A stretch of DNA of 42,500 nt, taken from the NCBI GenBank assembly GCA_009746045.1, contig RPFO01000436.1:956127-998626 (forward strand), read 5' to 3'. The DNA comes from Mesostigma viride. Taxonomy: Eukaryota > Streptophyta > Mesostigmatophyceae > Mesostigmatales > Mesostigmataceae. Position numbers and translations under genes: made by a program. The notes under the pieces were generated by a model that had not been told where the DNA came from, searched no databases, and was given only the letters and a program-made list of their open reading frames with translations. How positions within the stretch are numbered: the first letter of the stretch is position 1; the number at the start of each line of letters is the position of its first letter. Below are positions 41,792-42,500 of this stretch, in pieces.

Positions 41792-42500
41792 GTGAGAATT
41801 CTAGCTGTCCGACCATTCGCCGGACTCGGCCGCCCACCGCCTGGTGAGGCAGTTATGTCGCATAACACGTAAGACGGGTTGGTGACGCCCGTCTGGCTAG
41901 TGGGACGAAAATAATCGTTGAGCGCAATAGCGTGCGGTGGGAGCACGCATGTGTCGGGGTATGAAGGTTATTACCTCGACTTTGATGAACAGTGTGGGGT
42001 ATATACTGATTAGTACCACTCCGCTCCCGACGTTCATAATGTATTCCCCTACTAGTTTCGAAATGACTACGTCTGCTTGTTTCTTACATATGGATGTGTT
42101 ATCCCAGAAGCATTCTCTGTGATTAAAGTAATGGTTTGGGCGGGTGTGAATCAATGTCGTACGTCAGTCAGAGTTTGGTGTCTCAAGTAGCTGCGTTGCT
42201 CCTACCCTAGCATTCTGGGTGCATATTCTAGTTATTGGTGTGCCTTGCGAAGCCATTGTATGGGGGATGGGACAGGTCGTGCAGGGCCAGGAAAGGAGAA
42301 GAGATGGGGGGGCCGAAGGGGACAGCAGCATGGGAGCGCAAACATGTCCTGGCAGCTGCCCTGTTCAATGCCCTGGTGGATGTACAGCGCCATGTGCGCT
42401 TATAAAACCTTATTGAATTTAGTGCTTCAGAACACATAGTAAATATCAATTATTTAGACACCGGTCATGCCTGTTCCACGGGTCGCCTCGCACCGGTCAT
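41792..42500. other. Unassigned right end, possible intron
   Basis: If the 41679 exon is real this is its first intron. I could not find a continuing exon. Short frames on both strands overlap. The last bases hold two 'caccggtcat' words. Confidence 0.35.

Overview
The window is eukaryotic nuclear DNA of intermediate GC. Coding information lies in short exons with good GT-AG (one GC-AG) splice sites, and the introns are long and full of micro- and minisatellites. A U-box/kinase/ankyrin gene, a plant-like Nop16-type N-terminus and a Copia-type retroelement fit an alga or other protist, perhaps of the green lineage. The species cannot be fixed from sequence alone.

Right end (25-42 kb): an apparent large minus-strand gene begins at 40611. 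Its first exon encodes an N-terminal U-box followed by a protein kinase domain carrying a 38-glutamine run. Downstream come single-repeat ankyrin exons (ANK1 to ANK16, 38405 down to 25165). Apart from the degenerate ANK16, each encodes one ~33-34-residue repeat and has phase 0 at both ends. A second, divergent gene (Nop16-like first exon, plus strand, 41679) lies about 1 kb from the kinase start, so the two may share a promoter region. Joining the kinase exon to the ankyrin exons is inference from strand, order and phase.

Middle (14.65-23.1 kb): a young LTR retrotransposon with 482-bp LTRs that differ at one base, a 5-bp target duplication (GCAGG) and unusual AGTTAG...CTAACT ends. Its interior is scrambled. 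A sense gag is followed by an almost identical inverted gag, giving a palindrome with arms of about 1.57 kb, and then by a patchwork of gag, pol and 3'-UTR pieces. The broken pol appears to run integrase C-terminus, retropepsin, reverse transcriptase, RNase H. An LTR-driven transcript would form a long hairpin, so this could be a natural silencing trigger as well as a trans-mobilised element.

Left end (0-14 kb): six more ankyrin exons (ANK17 to ANK22) on the minus strand, in locally duplicated segments, plus two tandem copies of a ~3-kb module. Each module carries a minus-strand exon made of a 30-bp (10-residue) repeat. Copy B (11103-11816) is open and phase 0; copy A (7069-8174) has a frameshift and a 66-bp intron-like insert. 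Large G-rich arrays (GGGC, GGGT, poly-G) and a 36-bp satellite separate the modules. Whether the left exons belong to the kinase gene or to another gene is unresolved.
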